A stretch of DNA of 64,000 nucleotides from a beta proteobacterium CB (GTDB lineage: Bacteria > Pseudomonadota > Gammaproteobacteria > Burkholderiales > Burkholderiaceae). The notes beneath the pieces are model-generated. The model ran no database searches. It was not told the origin of the DNA and saw nothing but the letters and a program-made list of their open reading frames with translations. Made by a program: the position numbers and the translations under genes. The DNA lies in the NCBI GenBank assembly GCA_000342265.1, contig CP004348.1:1426001-1490000 (forward strand), written 5' to 3'. Numbering within the stretch: the stretch's first letter is position 1; the number at the start of each line of letters is the position of its first letter. This document shows, piece after piece, positions 54,353 through 63,627 of the stretch.

Positions 54353-56365
54353 ATGACACAAGCTGTAATTGATAACGAAACACAAGAAAAACTAGACGCC
54401 TTCATAAAGCAAGAGGAAGGTGATTCCAATGACTATAAAGGTCTCTTGGCCAAGTTCATTACCTTGGTGGCCGTTGGCATGTCACTCTTTCACCTATATG
54501 CCGCTTATTCGATTGTTCCAACCCAGCAGTTGCGTGTTATCCACGTAGCCCTAGTACTGTTTTTAGTATTTCTGAGCTTTCCGATTGGTGCCCGCTTTAA
54601 GAACCGCCTCATGTGGTGGGATATATTATTTGCTGTGGGATCAATAGCTATTGCCTATTACATCCTCAGCGGCGGAGATGATCTGTTTGATCGTAATACC
54701 GCACCGAATTCAATGGATGTCATGTTTGGCGTCTTCCTGATTGCCCTCATTCTGGAGAGCGTTAGAAGAACCAACGGCATGGTCTTAGTAGTAGTGACCT
54801 CACTCTTCTTGATGTATGCCCTCTTTGGCAACTACTTGCCAGCACCTTGGACACACAAGGGCTATGACCTCGACCGTCTAGTTGGCTATATGTTCATGAC
54901 GCTTGAGGGTATTTATGGCACCGCAGTAGACGTATCTGCCACTCTGATTATTCTCTTCACTATTTTTGGCGCCTTTTTGCAGTTCACTGGTGCAGGTAAG
55001 TTCTTTATCGATTTCTCATTTGCGGCTATGGGCGGCAAATCCTCAGGCGTTGGTAGAACCATTGTTCTGTCCTCATTCCTACTAGGCGGTCCATCAGGCT
55101 CTGGCGTTGCTACTACCGTGACGGTTGGTTCAGTAGCTGCACCAATGCTCGATAAAGTTGGATATGAAAAAAATGCAGCCGGTGGCTTATTGGCGGCCGG
55201 TGGCTTAGGTGCAATTATTTCTCCGCCAGTACTTGGCGCGGCAGCATTCTTGATTGCGGACTTCCTGAAGATCTCCTATTTAGATGTGTTGCTGATGGCA
55301 ACCATTCCAACCATTCTGTTTTACCTTGGCTTGCTAGTCATGGTGGAAATTGATGTACGCAAGTACGGAATGAAGAGCATGAAGTTCGAAGCAGCTGAAT
55401 CTGCTTGGCAACTCACTAAAAAGTATTGGTTCCATTTCTTCTCATTGATTTCGATCGTGGTATTCATGATGTTTGGCTTCTCACCAGTCATGTCGGTATT
55501 TTGGGCGACTGTTGTATCGGCCCTATCGAGCATGCTGCGTCGTGATACCGCCATCATCCCTTGGGAGTGGTTTAAGGGTAAAGAGAAGATTTTCTCTGGC
55601 TTGTATAACTCAAACCTCACTAAAGCATTGGCCTCTGGCTCTACTGGCGTACTAGCAATTGCAGTCACCTGTGCTGGTGCTGGATTGATTGTGGGCACCG
55701 TTACATTAACCGGCTTGGGCTTGAAGTTCAGCTCAATCGTGATTCAGTACGCCGGTGGCTCACTCTTGCTCACAGCAATCTTCACAGGCCTAGTGGTTTG
55801 GGTTGTAGGTCTCGCTGTTCCAGTAACAGCGTCATACATTATTTGCGCCGTGATTGCTGCTCCTGCCCTGATTAATCTTGGCGTTCCAGAATTTGCAGCG
55901 CACATGTTCATCTTCTATTACGCAGTGCTCTCTGAAGTATCTCCTCCAACAGCGCTCTCGCCGTTCGCTGCTGCGGCCATCTGTAAAGGCAACCCGTATA
56001 AGACCACCTTACAAACTTGGAAATATGTCGCTCCAGCGATCTTAGTTCCATTCATGTTTGTTCTCGATAAGTCAGGCGTAAGCTTATTGCTTATGGGCTC
56101 TACAACCGCCTTAGAACAAGCGGATTGGGGTCAAATTGCTTGGGTTTCCTTCACCGCAGTTGTGGGAATCATTTGTCTTGCTGGTGGATTACAAGGCTGG
56201 TTTATTGAAAAGACCAAGGTATTTGAACGCGTCATCATGGTCATTGCAGGTGTAGCACTTGCCTACCCATCCACTGAAGCGGACATTATTGGATTCGTAG
56301 GATTTGGTTTGGTATTAATTACCCAGTCAATTACCCATTTCAAGATGAATCCCAAGTCCACCTGA
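54353..56365 (+). CDS. TRAP transporter permease, 4TM/12TM fused type
   Basis: The 670-residue protein fuses the small (DctQ-like) and large (DctM-like) TRAP subunits. The N-terminal part has about four helices (LLAKFITLVAVGMSLFHLYAA and onward). The large part has the conserved LGGPSGSGVATTVTVGSVAAPML, GGLLAAGGLGAIISPPVLGAAAF, and HMFIFYYAVLSEVSPPTALSPFAA. It couples uptake to the sodium gradient (family knowledge). It pairs with the TAXI receptor upstream. An additional C-terminal hydrophobic extension is present. Confidence 0.96.
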   Translation: MTQAVIDNETQEKLDAFIKQEEGDSNDYKGLLAKFITLVAVGMSLFHLYAAYSIVPTQQLRVIHVALVLFLVFLSFPIGARFKNRLMWWDILFAVGSIAIAYYILSGGDDLFDRNTAPNSMDVMFGVFLIALILESVRRTNGMVLVVVTSLFLMYALFGNYLPAPWTHKGYDLDRLVGYMFMTLEGIYGTAVDVSATLIILFTIFGAFLQFTGAGKFFIDFSFAAMGGKSSGVGRTIVLSSFLLGGPSGSGVATTVTVGSVAAPMLDKVGYEKNAAGGLLAAGGLGAIISPPVLGAAAFLIADFLKISYLDVLLMATIPTILFYLGLLVMVEIDVRKYGMKSMKFEAAESAWQLTKKYWFHFFSLISIVVFMMFGFSPVMSVFWATVVSALSSMLRRDTAIIPWEWFKGKEKIFSGLYNSNLTKALASGSTGVLAIAVTCAGAGLIVGTVTLTGLGLKFSSIVIQYAGGSLLLTAIFTGLVVWVVGLAVPVTASYIICAVIAAPALINLGVPEFAAHMFIFYYAVLSEVSPPTALSPFAAAAICKGNPYKTTLQTWKYVAPAILVPFMFVLDKSGVSLLLMGSTTALEQADWGQIAWVSFTAVVGIICLAGGLQGWFIEKTKVFERVIMVIAGVALAYPSTEADIIGFVGFGLVLITQSITHFKMNPKST

Positions 56366-56386
56366 TCAATATTGAAGCAAAGTTAG

Positions 56387-56420
56387 AAAAAAAATCCCGC
56401 ACACGATGCGGGATTTTTTA
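56387..56420 (+). terminator. rho-independent terminator after TRAP permease
   Basis: AATCCCGC-ACACGAT-GCGGGATT forms an 8-bp stem flanked by A and T runs. It lies 21 bases after the permease stop and ahead of the convergent enolase-superfamily gene; the symmetric A/T flanks allow bidirectional use. Confidence 0.88.
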
Positions 56421-56443
56421 TTGCCGATCAACTACTAATTGCA

Positions 56444-57577
56444 CTAAGCAATCTTAGTCCAGGCAGCCTTGCCAGCATATTTTTTGATAGCAGCTTCATG
56501 AAACTCAAATCCCAGTCCTGGGGTTTTATGCAGAATCAAATCACCGTTCTTGAAGGTAAGCTGCTTGTTAATTAATCTACGGAAGTTCAACACTTGATCA
56601 TCCAAGAAGAATTCCACAAAACGCGCATTCGGGGTTGCGGCCACCAGTGGCGCATGTAAATCATGCATCCAATGCGGGCAAACAATCACGCCTTTTAAGT
56701 CCGCGTAAGCAGAAATACGACGCCACTCAGTGATGCCGCCGCATACTGCCGCATCCGACTGCAAAATTGCAGCGCCACCAGCATCAATCAATTCCCTAAA
56801 GCGCCAGCGCCCAGCCTCCATCTCACCAGTAGCCACATTAATCGTAGTTTGGCGCGCCAGCGCGGCATGCAAGTCAATCGCATCCGGTGAAAATGGCTCC
56901 TCAATCCAGTAAGGGTTGTAAGCCTCAAAGCGTCGTATGTATTCCAAGGCCGTTGGTAGATCGCGCCATGCATTATTGGCATCCAAGGTCAATAAAACAT
57001 CCTCACCCACAGCCTTACGGGCAGCTTTAACGCGTGCCTCTTCTTCTCTTGGGGAGAGACGGCCCACTTTCATTTTGACGGCTTTAAAGCCCTGTTTAAC
57101 GTAGGACTCCATCTCCTTACCCAACTTGGCAGGCGTTTTACCATCCAAATAGTAGCCTCCGCTGGCATAAGCTGGCACACGATCATCTACGACCGATCCC
57201 AAGTATTGGTGAAGCGGTAACTTTGCAGCACGGGCATTTAAATCCCAGAGAGCGGTGTCCAGAATCGAGATACCACGCATCACAGCGCCAGCGCGCCCTT
57301 GCAAAATCGACTCGTTATACATATCCATCCACAAGCCTTCACTGCGATGGCTATTTTGACCAATGAGTTTAGGGGCTAACAATTGCTCAACTGCAATCTT
57401 GGCAATATCACCACCAGCGCTACCAACATAGCAAAAGCCTATGCCCTCATTACCATCCTTACCCCGCACCTTCACTAAGCAGTAGTGACGCTCTGAAACT
57501 GTTCGCGTGGAAAAGGAGGTGACTTTATCTAGCGGCACCGCAACCGCTGCAACCGATACTGACTCAATGAGTGGCAT
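56444..57577 (-). CDS. mandelate racemase/muconate lactonizing enzyme family (enolase superfamily) protein
   Basis: The 377-residue protein has the MR-type pattern: FKAVKMKVGRLS with the KxK base, TLDANNAW (metal Asp), YWIEEPFSPDA (metal Glu), NVATGEMEAGRW (metal Glu) and CPHWMHDLHAPL with the general-base His. Substrates in this group are acid sugars such as gluconate, mannonate, galactarate and related compounds, which it dehydrates. The ATG at 57577 follows AAAGGA by 6 bases; a longer frame starting 22 codons earlier has no such site. It shares the locus with TAXI/TRAP uptake and DHDPS-like genes, consistent with acid-sugar catabolism. Confidence 0.9.
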   Translation of the reverse strand: MPLIESVSVAAVAVPLDKVTSFSTRTVSERHYCLVKVRGKDGNEGIGFCYVGSAGGDIAKIAVEQLLAPKLIGQNSHRSEGLWMDMYNESILQGRAGAVMRGISILDTALWDLNARAAKLPLHQYLGSVVDDRVPAYASGGYYLDGKTPAKLGKEMESYVKQGFKAVKMKVGRLSPREEEARVKAARKAVGEDVLLTLDANNAWRDLPTALEYIRRFEAYNPYWIEEPFSPDAIDLHAALARQTTINVATGEMEAGRWRFRELIDAGGAAILQSDAAVCGGITEWRRISAYADLKGVIVCPHWMHDLHAPLVAATPNARFVEFFLDDQVLNFRRLINKQLTFKNGDLILHKTPGLGFEFHEAAIKKYAGKAAWTKIA

Positions 57578-57720
57578 GAAAATTCCTTTAATCAAAAATT
57601 TATTGTATCTACAACTTTTGCCACTTTCCTTGACCAACTTCAATAGAAAATTGCTGCACTACAACATAAAAAACAGGCGGACTGACAACAATATTGGATA
57701 ATTGAAAGGTGAATAAAAAA

Positions 57721-59145
57721 GTGAGCCCCTTACCTTACTTGCTGAGGAACGTAATCAGCGCGATCGGACTCTCTCTGATCGCTCTCATGTCTAGCGCACA
57801 AGCACAACCAGTAAATCAAACTGGTAAGGTGAACAAAGCGCCCCAAGTAAAGCAAAAAGTTTCCAGCGCAAGTAACAAGCAAGCCGGTATTCAGCTTAAA
57901 GAAAATTCACTCAGTCGCGGCACCAAAAGTATGAACTTAAATCCCGAGTTATTTAAACGGATTGAGGGTGCTCCTAGCCAAGAAGGCGGTGCGAACTTGG
58001 ATTACCGAGTCCAACGTGGCTGTCTGCGTCGCAGCTATAACGAAGAGAATCTCCCAGCCAATTTGGGTCTAGATGATCGCAACCTTAATGATTTCTTTAA
58101 ATCCCAAACTAAGGGGTTTTTTGATAGGATGCGCGGCAATTGCATTCCGTATGCTTTAGCCTTGGGCAGTCGCAATCGCTTTGAATCGCTCAGTATCATG
58201 AATGGCCCCATGCAAGATGCTAAGACAGAGATTTGGACTTTTACACCTTCAGCGGCTGGTAGCTTCTTGATCCAACAAGACTACTTAAAGGATGAGTCAA
58301 AACGATTTACGGAAATTCAGTTAGCTCTGAGCGATGTTTTGTACGACCCCAAAAAAGTAGGCGATAAATTACCGGTTGAATTAGTTTGGGAGCTGAACTC
58401 TGTCATCAAACAAATTTATCCCGAAGAAAATAATTCACTTGAAAATACGAACAGTATTGTTCGCCTGATTGTGGACTTTGGCGACAAAGAACGCTGGGCA
58501 CAAATTTGGGCTGCAGAAATTATTGACCCAGTATCTGGCGAAGTATTTTCAAGTGCATTTTGGATTGAAAGAAGTGATATTCCAGGTGGCTTTTATACCG
58601 CTGGCGGAGAATCTATCGAGCGTACCTTTTGGACCAATCCTCTGAGTTATCGACGCATATCACGGGGTGTCGGTAGCGTACGGGCCTCCAGCAAGAAAGC
58701 TGCGCCCTCAAAGAATGGAGCTCCCGTAGCAGCACCCAAACAGCGATATCGCACGCATATGGGAATTGATTATTCAGCCCCAACTGGGACACCCATCTTT
58801 AGCGTAGCCACAGGAAAGGTAGTTCATTTGGGCTACAGCGGTGCGTTTGGAAATCTCATTATTCTCGAGCACCCCGGAAACTATCGCACCTACTATGCCC
58901 ATTTAAGCAATTACAACGTGGAGCTAGAGGTGGGCAATGAAGTACGGCGTGGCTTAGAAATTGGCTACGTTGGATCCACTGGACGATCCACTGGACCGCA
59001 CCTACATTTTGAACTCAGAAAAGATGGCGTCTATGTAGATCCTTACGCTACAAAAACTCAGCTAGATTTATGGAATATGCGCGATAGTGATAGCGGTCTT
59101 CTCACTAGAGAAATTTTATTGCTGGGTACACCACTGGTTAACTAG
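57721..59145 (+). CDS. M23-family peptidoglycan endopeptidase (exported)
   Basis: The roughly 474-residue protein has an N-terminal signal region (LLRNVISAIGLSLIALMSSAQA), then a large middle domain without a clear match (about 50-300). The C-terminal LytM/M23 domain contains RTHMGIDYSAPTGTPIFSVATG with zinc-binding His and Asp and GRSTGPHLHFELRKDG with the HxH ligands. It should cleave cross-link peptides of the cell wall. The GTG at 57721 has AAAGGTG 10 bases upstream; a GTG at 57709 in the same frame overlaps that site and is less likely. Confidence 0.92.
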   Translation: MSPLPYLLRNVISAIGLSLIALMSSAQAQPVNQTGKVNKAPQVKQKVSSASNKQAGIQLKENSLSRGTKSMNLNPELFKRIEGAPSQEGGANLDYRVQRGCLRRSYNEENLPANLGLDDRNLNDFFKSQTKGFFDRMRGNCIPYALALGSRNRFESLSIMNGPMQDAKTEIWTFTPSAAGSFLIQQDYLKDESKRFTEIQLALSDVLYDPKKVGDKLPVELVWELNSVIKQIYPEENNSLENTNSIVRLIVDFGDKERWAQIWAAEIIDPVSGEVFSSAFWIERSDIPGGFYTAGGESIERTFWTNPLSYRRISRGVGSVRASSKKAAPSKNGAPVAAPKQRYRTHMGIDYSAPTGTPIFSVATGKVVHLGYSGAFGNLIILEHPGNYRTYYAHLSNYNVELEVGNEVRRGLEIGYVGSTGRSTGPHLHFELRKDGVYVDPYATKTQLDLWNMRDSDSGLLTREILLLGTPLVN

Positions 59146-59178
59146 CAATCCATCTCAATAAAAATCGAGCGCAATGAA

Positions 59179-59200
59179 AAGGGGTCCATAAGGACCCCTT
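59179..59200. terminator. bidirectional terminator between M23 gene and usp gene
   Basis: AAGGGGTCC-ATAA-GGACCCCTT is a perfect 9-bp stem with a 4-base loop. Downstream on the plus strand is CATCTTTT, and on the minus strand TTCATTGC. It lies between two convergent stop codons. Confidence 0.7.
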
Positions 59201-59221
59201 CATCTTTTAAGAGCTTCAGTA

Positions 59222-59662
59222 TTAACCAAGAACTAATACTGGTAATTTGGAATGCACAATCACTTCATGCGTTTCACTGCCCAATAAAACACTCTTAATG
59301 CCAGTGCGCTTGTGTGAAGCCATCACAATGACATCAGCCTTCGATTTCTTGGCACCTTCTAAAATCCCTTCAGCTAAATTGCTATTGGGGACATGGAGCG
59401 TATTGACCTTAAGGCCGGCACCTAAAGCAACAGTAGCCTTTTTAAAGACATCCTGAGCAAATACTTCGCATACCTTTTTATGATCTTTTTGAGAAATTCC
59501 ATAGCCCATAGTGCTGTCGGAATACACCATCGGCGGCATTGGGTCAGAGACATAGACCAATGTCACGGAAGCTTTATCGGCTTTAGCAAGCTCAGCCACC
59601 TTTTTTAAGGACTTTTTACTGACATCGGAACCATCAACCGGTACTAATAAGTGCTTGAACAT
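59222..59662 (-). CDS. universal stress protein (UspA family)
   Basis: The 146-residue protein has the Usp fold: MFKHLLVPVDGSDVSKKSLK at the N-terminus, VNTLHVPNSNLAEGILEGAK, and the ATP-binding-type loop VMASHKRTGIKSVLLGSETH, which resembles the GxxGx(9)GS motif. It likely responds to stress or growth arrest. The start ATG at 59662 has AGGAG at good spacing; an upstream ATG ten codons earlier is less favoured. Confidence 0.92.
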   Translation of the reverse strand: MFKHLLVPVDGSDVSKKSLKKVAELAKADKASVTLVYVSDPMPPMVYSDSTMGYGISQKDHKKVCEVFAQDVFKKATVALGAGLKVNTLHVPNSNLAEGILEGAKKSKADVIVMASHKRTGIKSVLLGSETHEVIVHSKLPVLVLG

Positions 59663-59750
59663 ATTGACTCCTGTTAAATTAAACCCTGACATCTCTCATT
59701 CCATCATAATCCTTATTATTAAACTGTAAAAGCATAAAAAGGAAACTGAA

Positions 59751-60152
59751 TTGCTCAAGTACTTTGCAGTGTATTTTTCATTTCTACTAAGCTTAGTCGT
59801 GATTGATTTGATATGGCTACTTGGTATCGCCAAAAACCTCTATCGTGACGACATGGGTTCACTAATGGCTAATGAGCCCAAATTGCTAGCAGGGCTGGCT
59901 TTTTATCTCCTCTACGCACTGGGCGCATCCATTTTTGTCATCCTTCCGGCAATCTCCAAACAGTCCTGGATATATGCATTGCAATATGGCGCTCTATTTG
60001 GCTTCTTTTGCTACATGACTTACGATTTGACCAATCTTGCAGTCATTCGTGATTTTCCAATGCGCTTGGCTTTTGTAGACATAGCTTGGGGGTCTGCTGT
60101 TACAGCCTTATCCGCAGCCATAGCCTATTGGGTTGGTAGTCGCATAGCTTGA
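59751..60152 (+). CDS. DUF2177 family membrane protein
   Basis: The 133-residue protein has about four helices and matches the DUF2177 pattern: YFAVYFSFLLSLVVIDLIWL, LAFYLLYALGASIFVI, and GALFGFFCYMTYDLTNLAVI, with DIAWGSAVTALSAAIAYW at the end. Its function is unknown. The TTG start is supported by AAGGA 8 bases upstream. The SulP gene follows 13 bases later, so the two may be cotranscribed. Confidence 0.85.
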   Translation: MLKYFAVYFSFLLSLVVIDLIWLLGIAKNLYRDDMGSLMANEPKLLAGLAFYLLYALGASIFVILPAISKQSWIYALQYGALFGFFCYMTYDLTNLAVIRDFPMRLAFVDIAWGSAVTALSAAIAYWVGSRIA

Positions 60153-60165
60153 AAATCCCTTTCCC

Positions 60166-61794
60166 ATGAATCTCTTTCATCCAAAATTATTAGACTGTTT
60201 CAAGGGCTATAACGGCGCTCTTTTCAGTAGAGATATATTGGCAGGCATCACGGTTGGAGTTGTTGCGCTACCACTAGCAATGGCGTTTGCGATCGCCAGC
60301 GGACTCAAACCAGAAGCAGGCATTTTTACAGCGATCATTGCTGGCGGATTAATTTCCCTATTAGGTGGTAGCCGCGTTCAAATCGGTGGCCCAGCCGGCG
60401 CCTTTATTGTGATTGTTTACGGCATTGTTGAACACTACGGTATCGCCAATTTACTTTTAGCAACCGCCATGTCCGGAGTGTTTTTATTTCTAATGGGGCT
60501 CTTTCGGCTTGGGACATTAATTCGCTTTATTCCCGTTGCCGTCATCATTGGATTTACCAATGGCATCGCTGTGCTGATTGCCCTATCTCAAGTGAAAGAA
60601 TTTTTTGGTCTGCAAATCACCAAGATGCCTGCTGAATTTTTTCAAGCAGTTCAAACTTTGTATGCCGCTGCCGACACGATTAACCCCATCGCCCTAAGCC
60701 TATCGATTGGGAGTCTGGCACTCTTAATTGCTTGGCGAGCCTTTCAGAAACGCCTTAGCTCTCTTAGCTACGTGCCAGGGACTGTCATTGCAATGGCTAT
60801 AGCCACAATTGTCACTAGCGCATTCAACCTTCCCGTAGACACAATAGGCAGTCGTTTTGGTGGCATCCCCTCAGGTCTACCCAGCTTTGAATGGATCCCA
60901 ATTAGCTGGAGTACTGCGCAGTTTGTCATTGCACCAGCGATTACCCTTGCTTTACTCGGAGCAATTGAATCACTACTCTGCGCACGAATTGCTGATGGAT
61001 TGATTCATGATCGTCACGATTCCAATCAAGAACTCATGGCACAAGGTGCAGCCAATCTAGTCAGCCCATTTTTTGGTGGTATGCCAGCCACGGGAACCAT
61101 CGCAAGAACAGTCACCAATATTCAGAGCGGTGCAAGCACCCCAGTTGCTGGGGTCGTTCACTCAGCGACGTTGCTGGTCATTGTCTTGTTTGGAGCTCCG
61201 CTAGCAAAAAATATTCCCCTGGCCAGCTTAGCGGCCATCCTCATGTTTGTTGCCTGGAATATGGGTGAGTGGAAAAAGTTTGCAGACCTCAAGCAATTCC
61301 GCTTACCTTATCGCTTGACCATGTTGAGTGTATTTGTGCTGACAATAGTCCTAGACCTTACCGTCGCAATACAAGTCGGCCTGCTTTTGGCGTTTATCAC
61401 CTTCATTTATCGCATCTCCAGTTTGTCGCGCTATGAGACAGCAAGTGCCATTGACTATCCAGAGCTCAAACAATATGAAGGCACCATCTCTGCATTCAGG
61501 GTCTATGGCGCCATCTTTTTTGGTGCAGTCAAACTTCTGGAGAGCATCGAAAAAGAGCTACCCACAAAAGTGTTAGTGCTTGACCTCAAGAACGTGATCT
61601 ATATTGATGTTTCTGGAATGGATGCACTGCTTGAGCTTGAGGAGATTTGTAAAAATCGCGGCATCAAGCTCGTGATTTGTGGTTTGGCACATCAACCTCA
61701 TGAAATGGCAGTACGCGGAGGTCTTTTTGAGCGACTAGCAAATGATTGCATCTACCCAGATCTAAAAGATGGCATTGCTGCAGCAATCAATTAG
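60166..61794 (+). CDS. SulP-family anion transporter with STAS domain
   Basis: The 542-residue protein has the SulP core: VVALPLAMAFAIASGLKPEAG (helix 3), GSRVQIGGPAGAFIVIVYGI (helix 8-like motif), and NLVSPFFGGMPATGTIARTVTNIQSGASTP in part. The C-terminal STAS domain (about 435-535) contains LVLDLKNVIYIDVSGMDALL. SulP members carry bicarbonate, sulfate, C4-dicarboxylates or other anions; the substrate cannot be told. It is convergent with the TauE/SafE-type gene, with 5 bases between stops. Confidence 0.93.
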   Translation: MNLFHPKLLDCFKGYNGALFSRDILAGITVGVVALPLAMAFAIASGLKPEAGIFTAIIAGGLISLLGGSRVQIGGPAGAFIVIVYGIVEHYGIANLLLATAMSGVFLFLMGLFRLGTLIRFIPVAVIIGFTNGIAVLIALSQVKEFFGLQITKMPAEFFQAVQTLYAAADTINPIALSLSIGSLALLIAWRAFQKRLSSLSYVPGTVIAMAIATIVTSAFNLPVDTIGSRFGGIPSGLPSFEWIPISWSTAQFVIAPAITLALLGAIESLLCARIADGLIHDRHDSNQELMAQGAANLVSPFFGGMPATGTIARTVTNIQSGASTPVAGVVHSATLLVIVLFGAPLAKNIPLASLAAILMFVAWNMGEWKKFADLKQFRLPYRLTMLSVFVLTIVLDLTVAIQVGLLLAFITFIYRISSLSRYETASAIDYPELKQYEGTISAFRVYGAIFFGAVKLLESIEKELPTKVLVLDLKNVIYIDVSGMDALLELEEICKNRGIKLVICGLAHQPHEMAVRGGLFERLANDCIYPDLKDGIAAAIN

Positions 61795-61799
61795 TCGCA

Positions 61800-62531
61800 C
61801 TAACTAATACAGAAACCGCCTTTTAATAAAGCCTCTGGCAAATACCAGGCACGATAAAGACCAAATAATCCTGCGGATATCAACAGTCCAGTAGCAATAT
61901 ATCTCACCCAAATATATTGCCCAAATTGGGTCAACACTGCCGAAAACTTAGAGATCAGCAAGAGGTTAGGTAAAGTGCCTAAGCCAAATGCCAGCATCAG
62001 CGCTGCCCCAGTCAACACATCACCCGATAGAAAAGCGAGGGGTAAAACGCTATAGACCAACCCACAAGGAACCAAACCCCAAACCATTCCACTAAACCAG
62101 CGGGATGAGCGACCTGTGAAAGTCCCCAAATATTTGGCCCAGTATGTTGCCATCTGAGCGCCAAGCCACTTTCCAAGCAATAAGGGGCTATTGGATCTTT
62201 GACGCAAAAGACGGATACCCATCACCAATAAAATCAATGATGTGAATGCAAATAGAGGACGCTGAATCGGCACTACATTTTGCTGCCAAAGAACAGCGCC
62301 AGCCCAAGCGGCTCCAGCACCAAGCAAAACATAGGTCGTCAAGCGTCCTAAATGCATAATGAATTGAAGATAGAAGAGTTGAGACTTGCTTTGCAATGGG
62401 GTGTAAGCGAGCTCCCGAGAGCCTCCTTGACGTTCAATAGCCGCAGCAATACCGCCACACATTAAAGCGCAGTGCCACCCACTGACTAGAGCACCTAGGA
62501 AGACGGCTAACAAAAGGCTAGTAGTCAGCAC
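61800..62531 (-). CDS. TauE/SafE (UreH-like) membrane protein
   Basis: The 243-residue protein is hydrophobic with about six helices, starting LAVFLGALVSGWHCALMCGGIAAAI with the HCALMCGG motif typical of the DsbD-TM/UreH-like proteins near cbb3 oxidase genes. GMVWGLVPCGLVYSVLPLAFLSG and LMLAFGLGTLPNLLLIS complete the second repeat. In rhizobia and betaproteobacteria such proteins are implicated in copper delivery or oxidase assembly. It is divergent from the FNR gene, consistent with such a role. Confidence 0.85.
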   Translation of the reverse strand: MLTTSLLLAVFLGALVSGWHCALMCGGIAAAIERQGGSRELAYTPLQSKSQLFYLQFIMHLGRLTTYVLLGAGAAWAGAVLWQQNVVPIQRPLFAFTSLILLVMGIRLLRQRSNSPLLLGKWLGAQMATYWAKYLGTFTGRSSRWFSGMVWGLVPCGLVYSVLPLAFLSGDVLTGAALMLAFGLGTLPNLLLISKFSAVLTQFGQYIWVRYIATGLLISAGLFGLYRAWYLPEALLKGGFCIS

Positions 62532-62611
62532 CTGGAATCCCGTAGTGTGGAGAAATATTAAAATTACACATTATCCGAGTAGAATAAACTCATCTGATAA
62601 CTTGATCTAAT

Positions 62612-63370
62612 ATGAATTACACCAACTCAGATGTCCCAAGCGGTAAATGCTCAGTCTGTGTGCTGGGTCAGTTTTGCCTGCCGGTAGGGATCAGCTCAAG
62701 CGACATTGCCAAAATTGATACTCTCGTAAAAGAGCGTGTCCACCTTCAAAAAGGTGAAAGTCTTTACCGTCACGGTGACCCACTTTCTGCGGTTTACAGC
62801 GTCCGCTTTGGAACTCTGAAGACTGAATATGGACTAGAGGATGGACGTCAACAAGTGATTGGCTTTCATTTGCCTGGCGAGATCTTGGGGCTTGATGGGA
62901 TTGGCGAGGGCAGCTATCAATCCGAGGCAATTGCCCTTGAAGAGAGCGAAGTCTGCATTATTCGCTACGAAGCATTTGAAGATTTAGCGCGCCAAATTCC
63001 TGTACTGCAAAAGCAATTCCACCGCATTTTAAGTCGCGAACTCACACAAGATCAACGTCACCTACTCTCACTTGGTAGCCTGCGCGCAGAAGAGCGTTTA
63101 GCGGCTTTCTTATTGAATCTTTCTCAACGACTAGCTGCTCGTGGTTATCAAAATAATGAATTTGATTTACGTATGAGTCGCGTAGAGATTGGCAGTTACC
63201 TCGGCATCCAAATTGAAACCGTCAGTCGAATGCTGTCCCGTTTTGCCGAGTCAGGACTCATTCAAATCAAACAACGTCACATCAAACTGATTGATATGGA
63301 TGGGCTATATGAATTAGCTGGCGTACCCAATCCAAACCGTACAGTTCCAATCAAGCCAATACAGGCTTAA
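62612..63370 (+). CDS. fnr: FNR-type oxygen-sensing transcription regulator
   Basis: The 252-residue protein is a Crp/Fnr regulator. The four expected [4Fe-4S] ligands are present: C13, C16 and C22 (KCSVCVLGQFC) and C115 (SEVCIIRYE). The effector-binding segment reads FGTLKTEYGLEDGRQQVIGFHLPGEILGLD. The helix-turn-helix near residue 197 contains EIGSYLGIQIETVSRMLSRF, the FNR E..SR recognition pattern. It should activate cbb3 oxidase and other low-oxygen genes. It stands between a TauE/SafE gene and the ccoG operon, the usual location. Confidence 0.95.
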   Translation: MNYTNSDVPSGKCSVCVLGQFCLPVGISSSDIAKIDTLVKERVHLQKGESLYRHGDPLSAVYSVRFGTLKTEYGLEDGRQQVIGFHLPGEILGLDGIGEGSYQSEAIALEESEVCIIRYEAFEDLARQIPVLQKQFHRILSRELTQDQRHLLSLGSLRAEERLAAFLLNLSQRLAARGYQNNEFDLRMSRVEIGSYLGIQIETVSRMLSRFAESGLIQIKQRHIKLIDMDGLYELAGVPNPNRTVPIKPIQA

Positions 63371-63627
63371 ATCAAGCTGCGGTCCTGTCCTTTAGCACCA
63401 TCTGAGTCGATGCCAGGCAGAATATAGGCTGTAAGGGCGCTCGAGAACGAGCAAAAGATCCAAATAACAAAAAATCCAATGGTGTAAATACCCTCATCGG
63501 AGATATTTGGGTGATAACCAAAGAACAAAAGCTCAGCAGGATGCACAACACTAAAGAGCAGGCCTTCAGCCAAAATAGAAACTAAAAACGATGGCCACAT
63601 GATCCAAATGAATAGGCGATATTTCAT
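63367..63627 (-). CDS. small membrane protein in cbb3-maturation operon (86 aa)
   Basis: The 86-residue product has two hydrophobic helices: about 5-28 (LFIWIMWPSFLVSILAEGLLF) and 48-70 (YTIGFFVIWIFCSFSSALTAYIL). It has no obvious heme or metal motif and I do not recognise a family. It overlaps the FixH-like gene by 4 bases, so it is part of that unit. Its stop overlaps the fnr stop in the opposite direction. A role in cbb3 assembly is inferred from position only. Confidence 0.75.
   Translation of the reverse strand: MKYRLFIWIMWPSFLVSILAEGLLFSVVHPAELLFFGYHPNISDEGIYTIGFFVIWIFCSFSSALTAYILPGIDSDGAKGQDRSLI

Noticed and set aside
62532..62611. FNR box between the TauE/SafE and fnr genes
   Set aside because: TTGAT occurs but without the matching ATCAA half at the right distance.
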